From Spisula solida (Eukaryota > Mollusca > Bivalvia > Venerida > Mactridae), in assembly GCA_947247005.1 (NCBI GenBank), contig OX365948.1:5580001-5644000 (forward strand): DNA of 64,000 nucleotides, in the 5' to 3' direction. Of this stretch, positions 21,975 to 34,085 are shown piece by piece (positions within the stretch are counted from its first letter, which is position 1; the number at the start of each line of letters is the position of its first letter). The notes under the pieces are model-generated. The model saw only the letters and a program-made list of their open reading frames with translations, was not told the origin of the DNA and made no database searches. The position numbers and the translations under genes were made by a program.

Positions 21975-23210
21975 TTAATCACTATAAAGCTTAATTAGAT
22001 ATAGGGACATCATAAGAGCCAGCATATCATATAACAACATGTAAATTAAAACAATGACATTTATAAAAGCATGATACGGAATTGAAACATAAAACACAAA
22101 TGCTAAAGAGATGCTGGTAACTAATTCCCCCTTAATAATAAACATACAGAATAAATATACTGCCACATGAAAGCTGGAGGCTGGTATATGAATCCTGCTT
22201 AATATACCTGTATAATAATATATATAAAACAGCAAACATGTAAAACAGTGTTACTAAGTGGGAGGATGATAACTGAATCCCCCAATGAGCTAAATGCTAA
22301 TATTTATCAAATTATGGCAATAAAACACTGCTGCAGTGTGGGAGGCTGATAACTGAAGCCAACTTAATAATAAAAATATAGATACAGCATAAATTATATA
22401 TGTACCACTTCTAGCATAAATATACCACCATACATATGAAAGCGAGAGACTGATAACTAAATCCCGCTCTAATACACAGCAACTGCTGCAACGTGGGAGA
22501 CTGGTAACTAAATCCCACTTAATAATAAAAATAAATATACCGCAATAATATACCACCATACATATGAAAGCGGGAGACTGGTAACTAAATCCCGCTTTAT
22601 ATACATAGCAACTGCTGCAACGTGGGAGACTGGTAACTAAATCCCACTTAATAATAATATTATAGATACAGCACAAATATACCACCATACATATGAAAGC
22701 GGGAGACTGGTAACTAAATCCGGCTTTATATACATAGCAACTGCTGCAACGTGGGAGACTGGTAACTAAATCCCACTTAATAATAAACATATAGATCTAT
22801 ACAGCACAAATATACCACCACACATATGAAAGCGGGAGACTGGTAACTAAATCCCGCTCTATATGTATAGCAACTGCTGCAACGTGGGAGATTGGTAACT
22901 AAATCCCACTTAATAATTAAATATAGATACAGCATAAATATACCACCATACATATGAAAGCGGGAGACTGGTAACTAAATCCCGCTCTATATGTATAGCA
23001 ACTGCTGCAATGTGGGAGATTGGTAACTAAATCCCACTTAATAATTAAATATAGATACAGCATAAATATACCACCATACATATGAAAGCGGGAGACTGGT
23101 AACTAAATCCCGCTCTATATGTATAGCAACTGCTGCAATGTGGGAGATTGGTAACTAAATCCCACTTAATAATTAAATATAGATACAGCATAAATATACC
23201 ACCATACATA
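21975..23210. repeat. ~128-bp minisatellite of paired hairpins (left block)
   Basis: Each unit holds two stem-loops: AGCGGGAGACTGGTAACTAAAT closed by CCCGCT, and GTGGGAGACTGGTAACTAAAT closed by CCCAC, separated by AT-rich linkers with GCAACTGCTGCAAC and ATACCACCATACATATG. About six well-kept units (22,430-23,200) follow several degenerate ones. The array is broken at 23,210 by the 19.3-kb element and resumes at 42,493. A 166-codon minus-strand frame (22,290-22,790) merely translates the repeat. Confidence 0.8.
23202..23210. other. Left 9-bp target duplication CCATACATA
   Basis: Identical to 42,493-42,501 on the far side of the 19.3-kb element. In the uninterrupted minisatellite the sequence is CCATACATATGAAAG; here the left copy ends after CCATACATA and the right copy starts again with CCATACATATGAAAG. 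Confidence 0.65.
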
Positions 23211-24358
23211 ATGTTCGTGAAGTTGGCAGGCTAGCGGCCTAGCGGCCTAACAGCGTGAAGTTGGCGGCCTAGCGGCCTAGCGGCCTAGCAGCGTGAAGTT
23301 GGCGGCCTAGCAGCCTAGCGGCCTAGCAGCGTGAAGTTGGCGGCCTAGCAGCCTAGCGGCCTAGCAGCGTGAAGTTGGCGGCCTAGCGGCCTAGCAGCGT
23401 GAAATTGGCGGCCTAGCAGCCTAGCGGCCTAGCAGCGTGAAGTTGGCGGCCTAGCAGCCTAGCGGCCTTGCGGCCTAGCAGCGTGAAGTTGGCGGCCTAG
23501 CAGCCTAGCGGCCTAGCGGCCTAGCGGCCCAGCGGCCTAGCGGCCTAGCGGCCTAGCGGCCTAGCGATCCAGCGGCCCAACAAAGTTGGCTGTCCAATAA
23601 AAAAAAAAAAAAATGTGAAGTTGGCGGCCTAGCGGCCTAGCAGCCTAGCGGCCTAGCGGCCCAGCGGCCTAGCGGCCTAGCGGCCTAGCGATCCAGCGGC
23701 CCAACAAAGTTGGCAGTCCAAAAAAAAAAAAAAAAAAAAAAAAAAATTGTGAAGTTGGCGGCCTAGCGGCCTAGCAGCCTAGCGGCCTAGCGGCCCAGCG
23801 GCCTAGCGGCCTAGCGATCCAGCGGCCCAACAAAGTTGACAGTCCAAAAAAAAAAAAAAAAAAAAAAATTGTGAAGTTGGCGGCCTAGCGGCCTAGCAGC
23901 CTAGCGGCCTAGCGGCCCAGCGGCCTAGCGGCCTAGCGGCCTAGCGATCCAGCGGCCCAACAAAGTTGGCAGTCCAAAAAAAAAAAAAAAAAAAAAATTG
24001 TGAAGTTGGCGGCCTAGCGGCCTAGCAGCCTAGCGGCCTAGCGGCCCAGCGGCCTAGCGGCCTAGCGGCCTAGCGATCCAGCGGCCCAACAAAGTTGGCA
24101 GTCCAAAAAAAAAAAAAAAAAAAAAAAAATTGTGAAGTTGGCGGCCTAGCGGCCTAGCGGCCCAGCGGCCTAGCGGCCCAGCGGCCTAGCGGCCCAGCGG
24201 CCTAGCGGCCTAGCGATCCAGCGGCCCAACAAAGTTGGCAGTCCAAAAAAAAAAAAAAAAAATTGTGAAGTTGGCGGCCTAGCGGCCTAGCAGCCTAGCG
24301 GCCTAGCGGCCCAGCGGCCTAGCGGCCTAGCGATCCAGCGGCCCAACAAAGTTGGCAG

Positions 24359-24392
<34 letters not shown>

Positions 24393-25280
24393 TGAAGTTG
24401 GCGGCCTAGCGGCCTAGCAGCCTAGCGGCCTAGCGGCCCAGCGGCCTAGCGGCCTAGCGGCCTAGCGATCCAGCGGCCCAACAAAGTTGGCAGTCCAAAA
24501 AAAAAAAAAATGTGAAGTTGGCGGCCTAGCGGCCTAACAGCCTAGCGGCCTAGCGGCCCAGCGGCCTAGCGGCCTAGCGATCCAGCGGCCCAACAAAGTT
24601 GGCAGTCCAAAAAAAAAAAAAAAAAAAAAATTGTGAAGTTGGCGGCCTAGCGGCCTAGCAGCCTAGCGGCCTAGCGGCCCAGCGGCCTAGCGGCCTAGCG
24701 ATCCAGCGGCCCAACAAAGTTGGCAGTTCAAAAAAAAAAAAAAAAAAAAAAATTGTGAAGTTGGCGGCCTAGCGGCCCAGCGGCCTAGCGGCCTAGCGGC
24801 CTAGCGGCCTAGCGATCCAGCGGCCCAACAAAGTTGGCAGTCCAAAAAAAAAAAAAAAAAATTGTGAAGTTCGCGGCCTAGCGGCCCAGCGGCCCAGCGG
24901 CCTAGCGGCCTAGCGATCCAGCGGCCTAACAAAGTTGGCAGTCGGAAAAAAAATGTGAAGTTGGCGGCCTAGCAAAAAAAAAAAAAAATTGTGAAGTTGG
25001 CGGCCTAGCGGCCTAGCGGCCTAGCGATCCAGCGGCCCAACAAAGTTGGCAGTCGAAAAAAAATTTAAAAAATGGGAAGTTGGCGGCCTAGCGGCCTAGC
25101 GGCTTAGCGGCCTAGCCGCCTAGCGGCCTAGCGGCCTAGCGATCCAGCGGCCTAACAAAGTTGGCAGTCGAAAAAAAATATAAAAAAATGTGAAGTTGGC
25201 GGCCTAGCGCCCTAGCGATCTAGCGGCCTAACAAAGTTGGCAGCCGAAAAACTAAATATTTGGCAGCCGAAAAAAAAATA
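23211..25280. repeat. GC-rich satellite array, left arm
   Basis: The outer ~370 bp are short units built from GCGGCCTA (8 bp) separated by AGCGTGAAGTTGGCGG. Then about 15 higher-order units of ~105-135 bp follow, each GTGAAGTTGG, six to ten 8-bp submonomers (some GCAGCCTA or GCGGCCCA), GCGATCCAGCGGCCCAAC, AAAGTTGGCAGTCC and a poly(A) run of roughly 8-28. Units decay toward the inner edge near 25,280. GTTGGCGGCC and GGCCCAAC at the two sides of each unit can pair. Confidence 0.9.
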
Positions 25281-26162
25281 GTCGGTCCTCCACTCCAACT
25301 CGACTTACACTAACCTAAGGTAGCCTCAAGTGTAGCTAGAGTGACGGTCGAGTTAGTGTAGGTCGAGTGGAGATTTGGTATTCACATGGGTAACTCGTCC
25401 TCGACTTTCCTGAGTGTGTGACCGTTATAATAAATGGTAGGATATTACACTGTACATACAATCTGAGCTTTATTATTGAATTGGTCGGTATGATTATTGC
25501 AAAGATTATAGTGGATCAGTTAACATAAAACTTCGATGTAATTAACATTGAATGAACGTAGAAATGTATATAATGATTTACATTGATATATTCCAACAAA
25601 ACAATTATGCAAGACAATGCCTACGCATTTAAAATAAAAAAAGGATGCGCATATCGAAGAAGACAAATCGTACCGTATGCCTTATGTTTTCGCCGTGGAC
25701 TCAATATTAAATATCATATCACGTCAATATGAATTCCACCGACCGTCAAGCAGGTAATGTCATGTTAATAATTTAGAAGTCGGAGGAAATGGACTCAGTT
25801 TACTTTTATAAGCAGCTTCACTGTCAGATGATGTTGTTAATTACAACACATACATCGTACATACCGTTCCGGGGAAGCCCGACAACTAGAAAGCTATAAT
25901 TCCTGGAATGTCATTTAATGTGCGACATGTTTAAAAATAATAGTACATAAGATAGCTGATGCATGAACTTCTTGGTTTTAGGTTGATTATGAAACAAGTT
26001 GGTACAACCTTGAACAAATATTAACCATTCTCGACACATCATGCCCGAATTTATCCATCGTCACAATATATAATACAATACGTAAGAGAAGAGAAGCCAC
26101 CTTTCGCTTATTATGCTGGACATCTTGCAAGGGAAATACTGATACCATTTCGTTTTAAGCAT
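25281..26162. repeat. Hairpin near inner edge of left arm, then unique AT-rich DNA
   Basis: CTCCACT...CTCGACTTACACTAAC at 25,288-25,315 pairs with GTTAGTGTAGGTCGAGTGGAG ending at ~25,370. A TTGGTATTCACA motif that follows recurs near 26,820 and, inverted, near 26,935, so a further degraded element may span 25,285-27,020. No gene is seen. Confidence 0.4.
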
Positions 26163-26236
26163 GAAGTGACCCCGGATCGAACCTGGGCGTCCCGCACTCG
26201 AAGCGGACGCTCTAACAGTAGGCTATCGAGGCGGCA
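26163..26236 (-). repeat. tRNA-like sequence
   Basis: On the minus strand TAGCCTACTGTTAGAGCG (A-box-like), CCGCTTCGAGTGCGG (a good anticodon stem, loop TTCGAGT) and CAGGTTCGATCCGGG (strong B box and T arm) are in order. The 5' GTGCCGC and 3' GTCACTTC do not pair as an acceptor stem, so this is a pseudogene or SINE head rather than a functional tRNA. Confidence 0.45.
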
Positions 26237-27640
26237 CATTGACACATGAATGATTGCAATGCACATCATCAGTATTTGTTGCTAGTTTGCACGTTTTTAT
26301 TCATTCAAATATTTTAGTCATCTTCATATCAACACTGGGTGGGATTAAAAATAATAATATGGCAAAGAATGAAAACAATAACGTTATAATTTCAATAGTT
26401 ATGCTCCATATATAAATACCATGTATTTAATTAACATCGCAGTAATATGACTAAATTTTAATTCCAGATACTTCATACACTTATTACAGTAACTTTATTT
26501 GTCCAAATAATATACTTCTAGATAACAAATTATAAATAAAATTATATCTATGGTTGTATATTTATCAACCCACACGATCATATGAATTTGTTGTGTAGTT
26601 TAATTTGAAACTACAATAACTTTATTAGTTCAACATTCGTGCGCTAAATCGGTATGCACGTAACCACACATTTGAGTGTAGCTGGGGAACTTTGCCAAGA
26701 AATTCACATTATCCATGCTTTCTAAGGTTTTCTTCTATCCGGGACATTTCTAAAAGGTAAAATCATATCCTTAAATTCTTCTACCTCGAATGGGTTGTCC
26801 ATTTTAGTTAGTGACTGACTTTGGTATTCACTAACATTCCATTGAGTTTGGTTGGAGTCACGCTGAAGTCGACGTTTCGCTCCCTCGAAAATTCCTCACT
26901 CAGTCGAGTCAACTCCAGCTACACTTACCGTTGTGAATACCAATTTCAGGTTAGGTCGAGTTCACACTCAAACGCACGGACGAAACAACAATTAAATTTG
27001 GATTAACTCAGTGAGTGAGAGTGGAGGAGAGGATGTGAATATGGTCCGTAGTGTTTATCCCAATGTATTTATACTGTAACATTTATATATCACTGTACCC
27101 ATGTTGCATAGATGCCTGTGATAAATAAAGTTCCGTTTTGTTCTGTGAAAATTCTAATACATATGCGATGTTGAATTTCTCCGTATAGATTCGGGGGCAA
27201 TAACTGTAAAATTAGACTGTATTTCAGTCTCATCCATGTCTAATTATTACAAAATAACACTTATTATATCACAAATAAAACATGCATATAACCATTCGAT
27301 ATAGAATTAATTATAAGAGACTCAACTTATGTACAATCACATATATTTACACATTGCAACCAATGAGCATCTAATGTAAAAGTCACAGTATTTTTAAAAA
27401 GGATGAATTATTTGAGGACACTGCCGAACGACATAAAATATTTGAGGACACTCATGAATACGACCGTTTATAAGAAAGAGTTAATGAAAAACAATAGTTT
27501 CACAATTAAATGATCTTATTTTACTAACCATGAAATTTCCAAAATATGTATAACATATTAATAAAACAATAAACCTTTCTTTTTCGAAACACTTTCAATG
27601 TCTATGATCGTACGTTACTATGATTATACGGTTTGGTGTT
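26237..27640. other. AT-rich interior of the giant element, no gene seen
   Basis: The 61-codon plus-strand frame at 26,821-27,006 overlaps the repeated TTGGTATTCAC region and is not supported as an exon. Confidence 0.4.
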
Positions 27641-28205
27641 AATCTTCGTCACAAATATTGACAAAAAAATCACGGCCGTGAAATACCACAATTTTCTAAT
27701 CATTGTCATTTTATTAATATTTGCGTTATTGATAATTCTCAATATTGTTACATATTTAGAAACTAAAGAGCTTCATAACGATATAAAACAATAGAAATGG
27801 AGTGAATCATAAAAAAAACTGGTACGGCCGTGGAATTCGAACACATTAAAAATATAATTTCACGCCGAGAAAAATGTGTATATATTCAATTAGCCGTTAT
27901 TTTATTTCAATATGTTTGTATATTTTAAAACAAGAGAGCTTCTTTTTTATTTTGATATAATTTATATGAAAATATGTTAATAAATAAAAAAATAAACTAC
28001 TACGGCCGTGGAATTCGAACACAAAAATGTGTAGATTTTTTTCTCGAAAAATAGTCTGTGTTTGAACCATTATAATTCATATTTGCATGGGCATAATTTC
28101 ATTTTTTATATTTAGAAACTTCAGAGCGTAATCTTTAATTTCATATCAACATTTTAAAATTCGTCAATAAATTAAAAAATTAACCCCCCCCCCCCCCCCC
28201 TCCAC
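27641..28205. repeat. Three degenerate ~180-bp tandem units and a poly(C) tract
   Basis: ACGGCCGTGGAATTCGAACAC (first copy diverged) recurs near 27,672, 27,824 and 28,002. Each is followed by a TATTTAGAAACT...GAGCTTCATA-type segment. A run of about 19 C lies at 28,182-28,200. Confidence 0.45.
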
Positions 28206-29620
28206 GCCGTAGAATCACTCCTGTGATCTTGTTTAAAATAGCATAGGGCCGAGAAATACACTATTCCGCTAACGTCACCTGTCAATCAAAATGTGGTGGT
28301 CATTTATAATGGGTCATTCGTATCAATTGACCAGACGCCGACTCCACCCACTTAATCTCGTTGATCCAATCAGAGCGTGTTATCGCTATTTTAGATTCCG
28401 ATGTAAACCTTGGACAACATAACGAAGTCGAGATATAGGTTATAGAGGAAACATTGGTTTTGAAATCACTGCTACGCCTATAACTCTTTAGTTTGTGTAT
28501 ATATCTAATCGACTGTGGTTTCACGCGAAAGGTCTATTTTTGCAGTATAAGAAGGCACCAAAAAATTTGAAGATACAAGAGATATTAATATTTTATCACG
28601 TTTTAAATAAACCATTTTATTAGGCATTTTTGATCTACAAAACATGGTAACACATATAACTTTTTTGTCAGTGACTATGTTTGGATGACATCTGAATGAA
28701 TTAACAGGTCTGTTTCTAAAGAATAAAACACACCCAAAATGTTTGACAATCATTACATATTAACATTATAGCGGTTTTAAAACCCGAGAAAATTCAACAA
28801 GGTATATATATAGACAATTGTGCATTCGGGAAGTATATTTCGACTTTTATCATCTGAAAGTCATTTTAATGCATCGTCCACAAAAAGCCGAAGCATTTAA
28901 TGTTTATTCTTCAAACGAACTTTTATTTTAGACTTTGGCAAAGTTAAAAAACAACAATTAAAACGCATTTATTGTGAAACAATCGACCTAAAATAAATTG
29001 GCATGAAATGAATAACTTTCACTTCGGCTAAATAAAACATATGTGTGGTTCAGGAAACATTGCTGAACAATAGGATAGGTAGGTAGGCATTTGTTTTTAG
29101 ATGTAGGTGTTTGACATACATCAGTGGTCACGATTCACCGGGAAAATAGTTCTATAGCCATAGCACTTTGCATATGCATTCACTGTATAAATTGGTATCG
29201 TTGACGGTACTTAAAGTATGTACCTACAGTATCTCCGACTGACAATGAACATGTCTACATGTATTTGAAAGAGAAAATAAATAAATATGTTTTTACAGAA
29301 AATAAAAACGTCAGTCTATTATAACATGATAGATGTACATTTCATACAGAATCGCCTACCATAATAAAATTTAGCAATAAATACCAGAGACTGTAGTCGT
29401 AAATATACAGTTTCTGCCGGAAAGAAATCTACAGCACACGACTATAATTATGGTCATAAAATAGATTTTAAAAAATAGCAGACTTAGTTGAGAAATTACT
29501 CGTAGACAAATTTTTGCATTTTTCTCCAACAAATTTTAGTGGAAAGTTTGTTGTGAAAGGACTGGAATGTAAGCCAAAACACTCCTTAAGATTTTCTTAA
29601 GCGAGTTTGTTAGTTTGTTA
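28206..29620. other. AT-rich interior of the giant element, no gene seen
   Basis: Two short minus-strand frames (28,300-28,753) lack splice or motif support. Confidence 0.4.
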
Positions 29621-32116
29621 TGCTACGGTCACAAAGCTCGTACGATATCCGTACGAATTTACCAACTCGAACGAGTCCACAATGTTTGAAATCCTAACGG
29701 TACTTTTTCATTCGTAGGGTCTGGTCACAGCTCGTACAGACCTCGTACGATTTATAGAGATGCAATCGTACGATATCCGTACGGACATCGTAATATCCAT
29801 ACGGACACCGTACGGGGCTCGCAAGGAGCCCGGCCGTACATCGCACGGTGCTCGTAGATCAATCAGAGCTCGTAGATAACTCGTACGGACATCGTAAACT
29901 CGTCAGGGCATCGTACGGATTGTTGTAACTCGTAGAGGACTCGGGAGCTCGGTGAAAATGTTTCACCGATCTCCGAGTTGTCTACGATCTCGTAGAGATA
30001 TTTGAAGTAGAAAGCTCGCAAGGAAGCTGTCCTCACCCAGTTTATGTATTATTATATTTTGTAAGATGATTTTGGATTAGTTGATATTTCATGTCATGTT
30101 TATATGTAAGAAAAAATGCATAATTGTCCCTCGACAGACTCTGAAATTCAGCCTATTTCGCCATAACGTTTTGAATAGTACAAAGGGTATATACACGTAT
30201 GTGTCTCATGTGTACCACACCAAATTTTTACCAAAAGAATTAAGTGAATGCAGTAGAAATAGAATATACATATATGTAGATGCATAGACAATGGTTTGAT
30301 GTGTACTAATAAGTTCTGTGCACGAGAATCACGGAAATAACAACTATCATACACTGAGCGTGTGCGGATCCAGATGGGGTGGGCCTGGACCCTGGAATTG
30401 TGGTGAATTGTGGTCATGTAATACAATGAGAGGAGTACGTCTTGGGTGGGAGTCTACTGGGTACCAACTTGGATAAAATATTGCTGGTCGGACCCCTCTC
30501 TAGCAAAATAACCCGAATCCATTCTCATACATGTATTGCCGGGTGCCTGGCAGAGTTGGGCCTACCGGCGTCTTACCAAACGACTACATCAGTTATAACC
30601 TAACTTTCTCCGGGGTTTGAACTTTCGATCTCCCGCTTCCTATACGGACGCCAAAATCACCCAGCCACGGTCGCGGTAATATGTCATGGATCAAAGTCTG
30701 GTGCGTCCCTACTTGGAGAAAGGTTGTTGGTCGGATATATCGATGATGCTAATACGAGAATACGATGATGATAATACGAGAATACGATAGTTTGATGATG
30801 ATGATAGTAGAATACGATAATGATAATACAATAATAGGATGATGATTATACGAGAATACGATAGTATGATGACGATAATACGAGAATACGATAATGATAA
30901 TACAATGATAAGATAATGATAATACGAGAATACGATAATGATAATACAATGATAAGATAATTATAATACGATAATATGATGATGATAATACAATTATAAG
31001 ATAATTATAATACGAGAATACGATAATGATAATACAATGATAAGATAACGATAATACGAGAATACGATAATGATAATACAATGATAAGATAATGATAATA
31101 CAATGATAAGATAATGATAATACGTGAATACGATAATGATAATACAATGATAAGATAATTTATAATAAGAGAATACGATGATGATAATACAATGATAAGA
31201 TAATGATGATACGAGAATACGATAATGATGATACAATGATAAGATAATTTATAATACGAGAATACGATGATGATTATACAATAATAAGATAATGATAATA
31301 CGAGAACACGATGATGATAATGCGATAGAACGATGCTGATAATTACGAGAAAACGATAATGATAATACGATAGCTCGATGATGATATTACGAGAATGCGA
31401 TTATGATGACGATAATGATAATATGAGAATACCATAATAATGATATAAAAATACGACATTGTTTTCATGAATTAATCAGTGTTGTGTTTTTGCTGTTGGC
31501 AGAGTCTATCTACCGGAACTTGGATACATGATACAGTTGCAGTATCAACATAATAGCAGTGAATGTTATAGTGTGTACAACAATGCCATAGTGTGTACAA
31601 CAATGCCATGCGTTATTACATGTACATTCGAAATAAAGATATTAAAAGTCTGTGTACAAATGTTGTTATACTCGCACAGTCTGTCTGTCTTCCAAAATTT
31701 TAATTTTTCAATATTTCAATATACACCATACTCATAACTATTCATTGTCATAAGTAAAGCAGTTGAGATAATGTTCATTATCTACATCTTAATGGCGTCC
31801 CATGCGATGCAAAACCTTGCAAATTTCGATATCCGTAAGGATATCGTACGATACTCGCACGAGTATTTCGTAGCTCGTGTGGTGTCCGCACGAGCCTCGT
31901 GCGAGAGTATACAGACTTGAAAAATATCAACGGGCTCGTAGACAGCTCGGGAGCTCGGCGAAACATTTTCACCGAGTCACCGAGTCCTCTACGAGTCACG
32001 AAAATCCGTACGATGCTCGTACGATTTTCGATATCCGTACGGGCTCCGTACGGACGCCGTGCGAGTTCGCCAAAATCAACTCGTACGGAGCTCGTAGGGC
32101 AAATGTGACCGTAGCA
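29621..32116. mobile_element. 2.5-kb element with inverted ends and possible TTA duplication
   Basis: Left end TGCTACGGTCACA and right end, read inverted, TGCTACGGTCACA; TTA lies just outside both (29,618-29,620 and 32,117-32,119). A 3-bp TTA/TAA duplication is typical of PIF/Harbinger elements. Both ends carry ~350-400 bp dense in self-complementary CpG words (TCGTACGA, CGTACGG, ATCCGTACGG, CTCGTAG). Between them lie a tRNA-like stretch (~30,600-30,680) and a long AT-rich simple repeat. Confidence 0.5.
30745..31450. repeat. Long ATAATGATAATACGAGAATACG-type simple repeat
   Basis: Interleaved ATAATGATAATAC, GAGAATACG and AATGATAAG words over ~700 bp. The long open frames on the minus strand (30,749-31,236) are translations of the repeat (YHYRI-type strings) and not genes. 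Confidence 0.8.
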
Positions 32117-32119
32117 TTA

Positions 32120-33644
32120 CCTGGTAAAACCCTTTAAAGATGTTAAAAATTATATTTACGTAGTTTTTCATTTACATAGCACAGGTCACTCGGTCCAAAT
32201 GAAATTGTTGCACAGTTTTTGGAAAATATTTATGTACACTAGTCAGATGCACCATTATGCAATTATGCATCCTGGTAAGCATACTTAATAATACAATATT
32301 TGAGAAAACCGCTGTTAAATACAACCTGCAAACAAAAACCACTATATAACAATATATTCAAAAAAATAATGCCATCTTCATATCAAACCATTTGCAATGA
32401 TATTAACCCGTACCTCTTGAGAGGGACATACCTTTCATTAAATATCACTATTTGCAGTTTGCAAATGGATGGTCTTTATAGGCAAATACTAGTATTGGAC
32501 TATATAATTATATTTAATCAAGATCTCGAAGGTTTTTGTTACAAAAAAAACCGATAGTCACAATTTAGTATGAATATATTGGCATACATTTTGTACCATG
32601 CATGTTCGATAGTGTGTGCCATTTAAGACCTGTATCAGTGTGAATCAATTGACGTGTTCCTCCACTTTAAGCATGAATATATTACAAGGTTACTGTGCGG
32701 AATATATCCGCTACCGTCATTATGTGAGTGTACATGTAGTGAATAAACTTTAAAATGTTGCCTTAACAGAATATATAAGTATACTCCCCTATTTATTTCT
32801 ACAGTGTATTGTCTACGTGTACAATCACACAATGACATATCCTTGCCATGTCGGGAAATCTGAAGTTCCCTGTGCTATCGTGTGACACGGTAAACAAATA
32901 AATTGCGTCCGCCACATCTTTTAACCTGTAGAAAGTACACACATAATGGGTATTCAAAAGCACAAAACTAATATTTACGAAGTCATACCTAAATCATTCC
33001 AATCATCCCTAATATTGCAGTAGCAATATGATTAATATAGTATTAAACTGAAATACATGTATGTATAATCAATAATAATAATGTTTAGGCTGTTTGTTTC
33101 GAGATATTTTGGATGTCCACATGTTATAAAATGAGAGAACAGCTAAATCCTAATTCAAATTATGGCTTTCTTCAAGATGTTGGAAATATTTATGAATTAA
33201 AAAACGTGTTTAGAGTCTTTAGATGTACTGGTATATTGTTACTAAGTATACATTTAATGTAACTAATTATATAATAAAAACATACACTGTTGATATTTTA
33301 TAACCTGCTAAGTGATTAAAGTATGCTATTGATATGCATGTATGAGAACATTCGGGCAACTTTTAGATCTTAGTTTTAGCTGAATGCATTTGTGAAAACT
33401 ATGTACAATGCAACCTCTCCAGAGGCTCTGAGCAGCCCTCCACTGAGCAACAACCTCTCTTCAGCAACATAAACATGTTGTTCGAGAAGAGACAATCTCT
33501 ACATACAACAACATAATGTTATGTTTCCAAATGTGTGTCGCTATAGAGAGCTTTTATTGTTTTCAAAGTGCACATTTTCTCTTAGAATATGATTTATCTA
33601 AGAATTGCACTACAGGGTATGCATTTTGAAAAAGTACATAATTT
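32120..33644. other. AT-rich interior of the giant element, no gene seen
   Basis: No exon or RNA gene recognised. Short self-complementary stretches occur near 33,420-33,510. Confidence 0.4.
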
Positions 33645-34085
33645 TATACGGTCGTGCGATTGTCGTACGAAGGTCGTGCCATTGTCTCACAGCAGTCGTA
33701 GGATAGGGGATGTTCACAAGACTGTCGTGCGACAATCGCACAATCATCGCACGTACATCGTACGTCCATCGCACGATAGTGGTATGATTCTAAGTGCCTA
33801 GAGTGACCTTTTAATCTCAAACAAATCGTGCGTCCATCGTGCGTCCATCGCACGTCCGTCGTGCGACGACGTAGGGCATCGTACGACGGGCCTACGACAG
33901 TCACCCGCCTTAGAATTTTTTAACATGTCCAAAACTCTACAACGAGGGTCTACGATTATGTTTTCCGTCGCACGACGGTCGCACGATGCAGAAATTTCTC
34001 AAGTCCGTCGTGCGACGGACGCACGATAGTCCTCAAATTTACACCGTAGACCCGTCGCAGGTCCGTCGCACGACAATCGTGAAAG
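33645..34085. repeat. Palindrome-dense CpG-rich module
   Basis: About 440 bp packed with TCGTGCGA, CGTCGTGCGACG, CATCGCACG and CGTACGTCCATCG. The ends show an inverted match: CGTGCGATTGTCGTACGAAG at the left and, inverted, CACGATTGTCGTGCGACGG at the right. It is similar in style to the ends of the 29,621-32,116 element but uses CGTGCG in place of CGTACG. Confidence 0.5.

Noticed and set aside
22290..22790. 166-codon minus-strand open frame with repeated KWDLVTSLPRCSSC
   Set aside because: It is a translation of the ~128-bp hairpin minisatellite; the frame is not maintained in other blocks of the array and no splice or start context supports it.
23211..25280. CRISPR-like array of regular repeats
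   Set aside because: No unique spacers, eukaryotic context, and units are a nested satellite.
26163..26236. Functional tRNA-Ser gene (anticodon loop with CGA)
   Set aside because: Strong T arm and anticodon stem but the acceptor ends do not pair and there is no long variable arm expected for tRNA-Ser.
30749..31236. Long minus-strand open frames of YHYRI-type repeats
   Set aside because: Simple-sequence DNA; the frames are open only because the repeat words lack stops.
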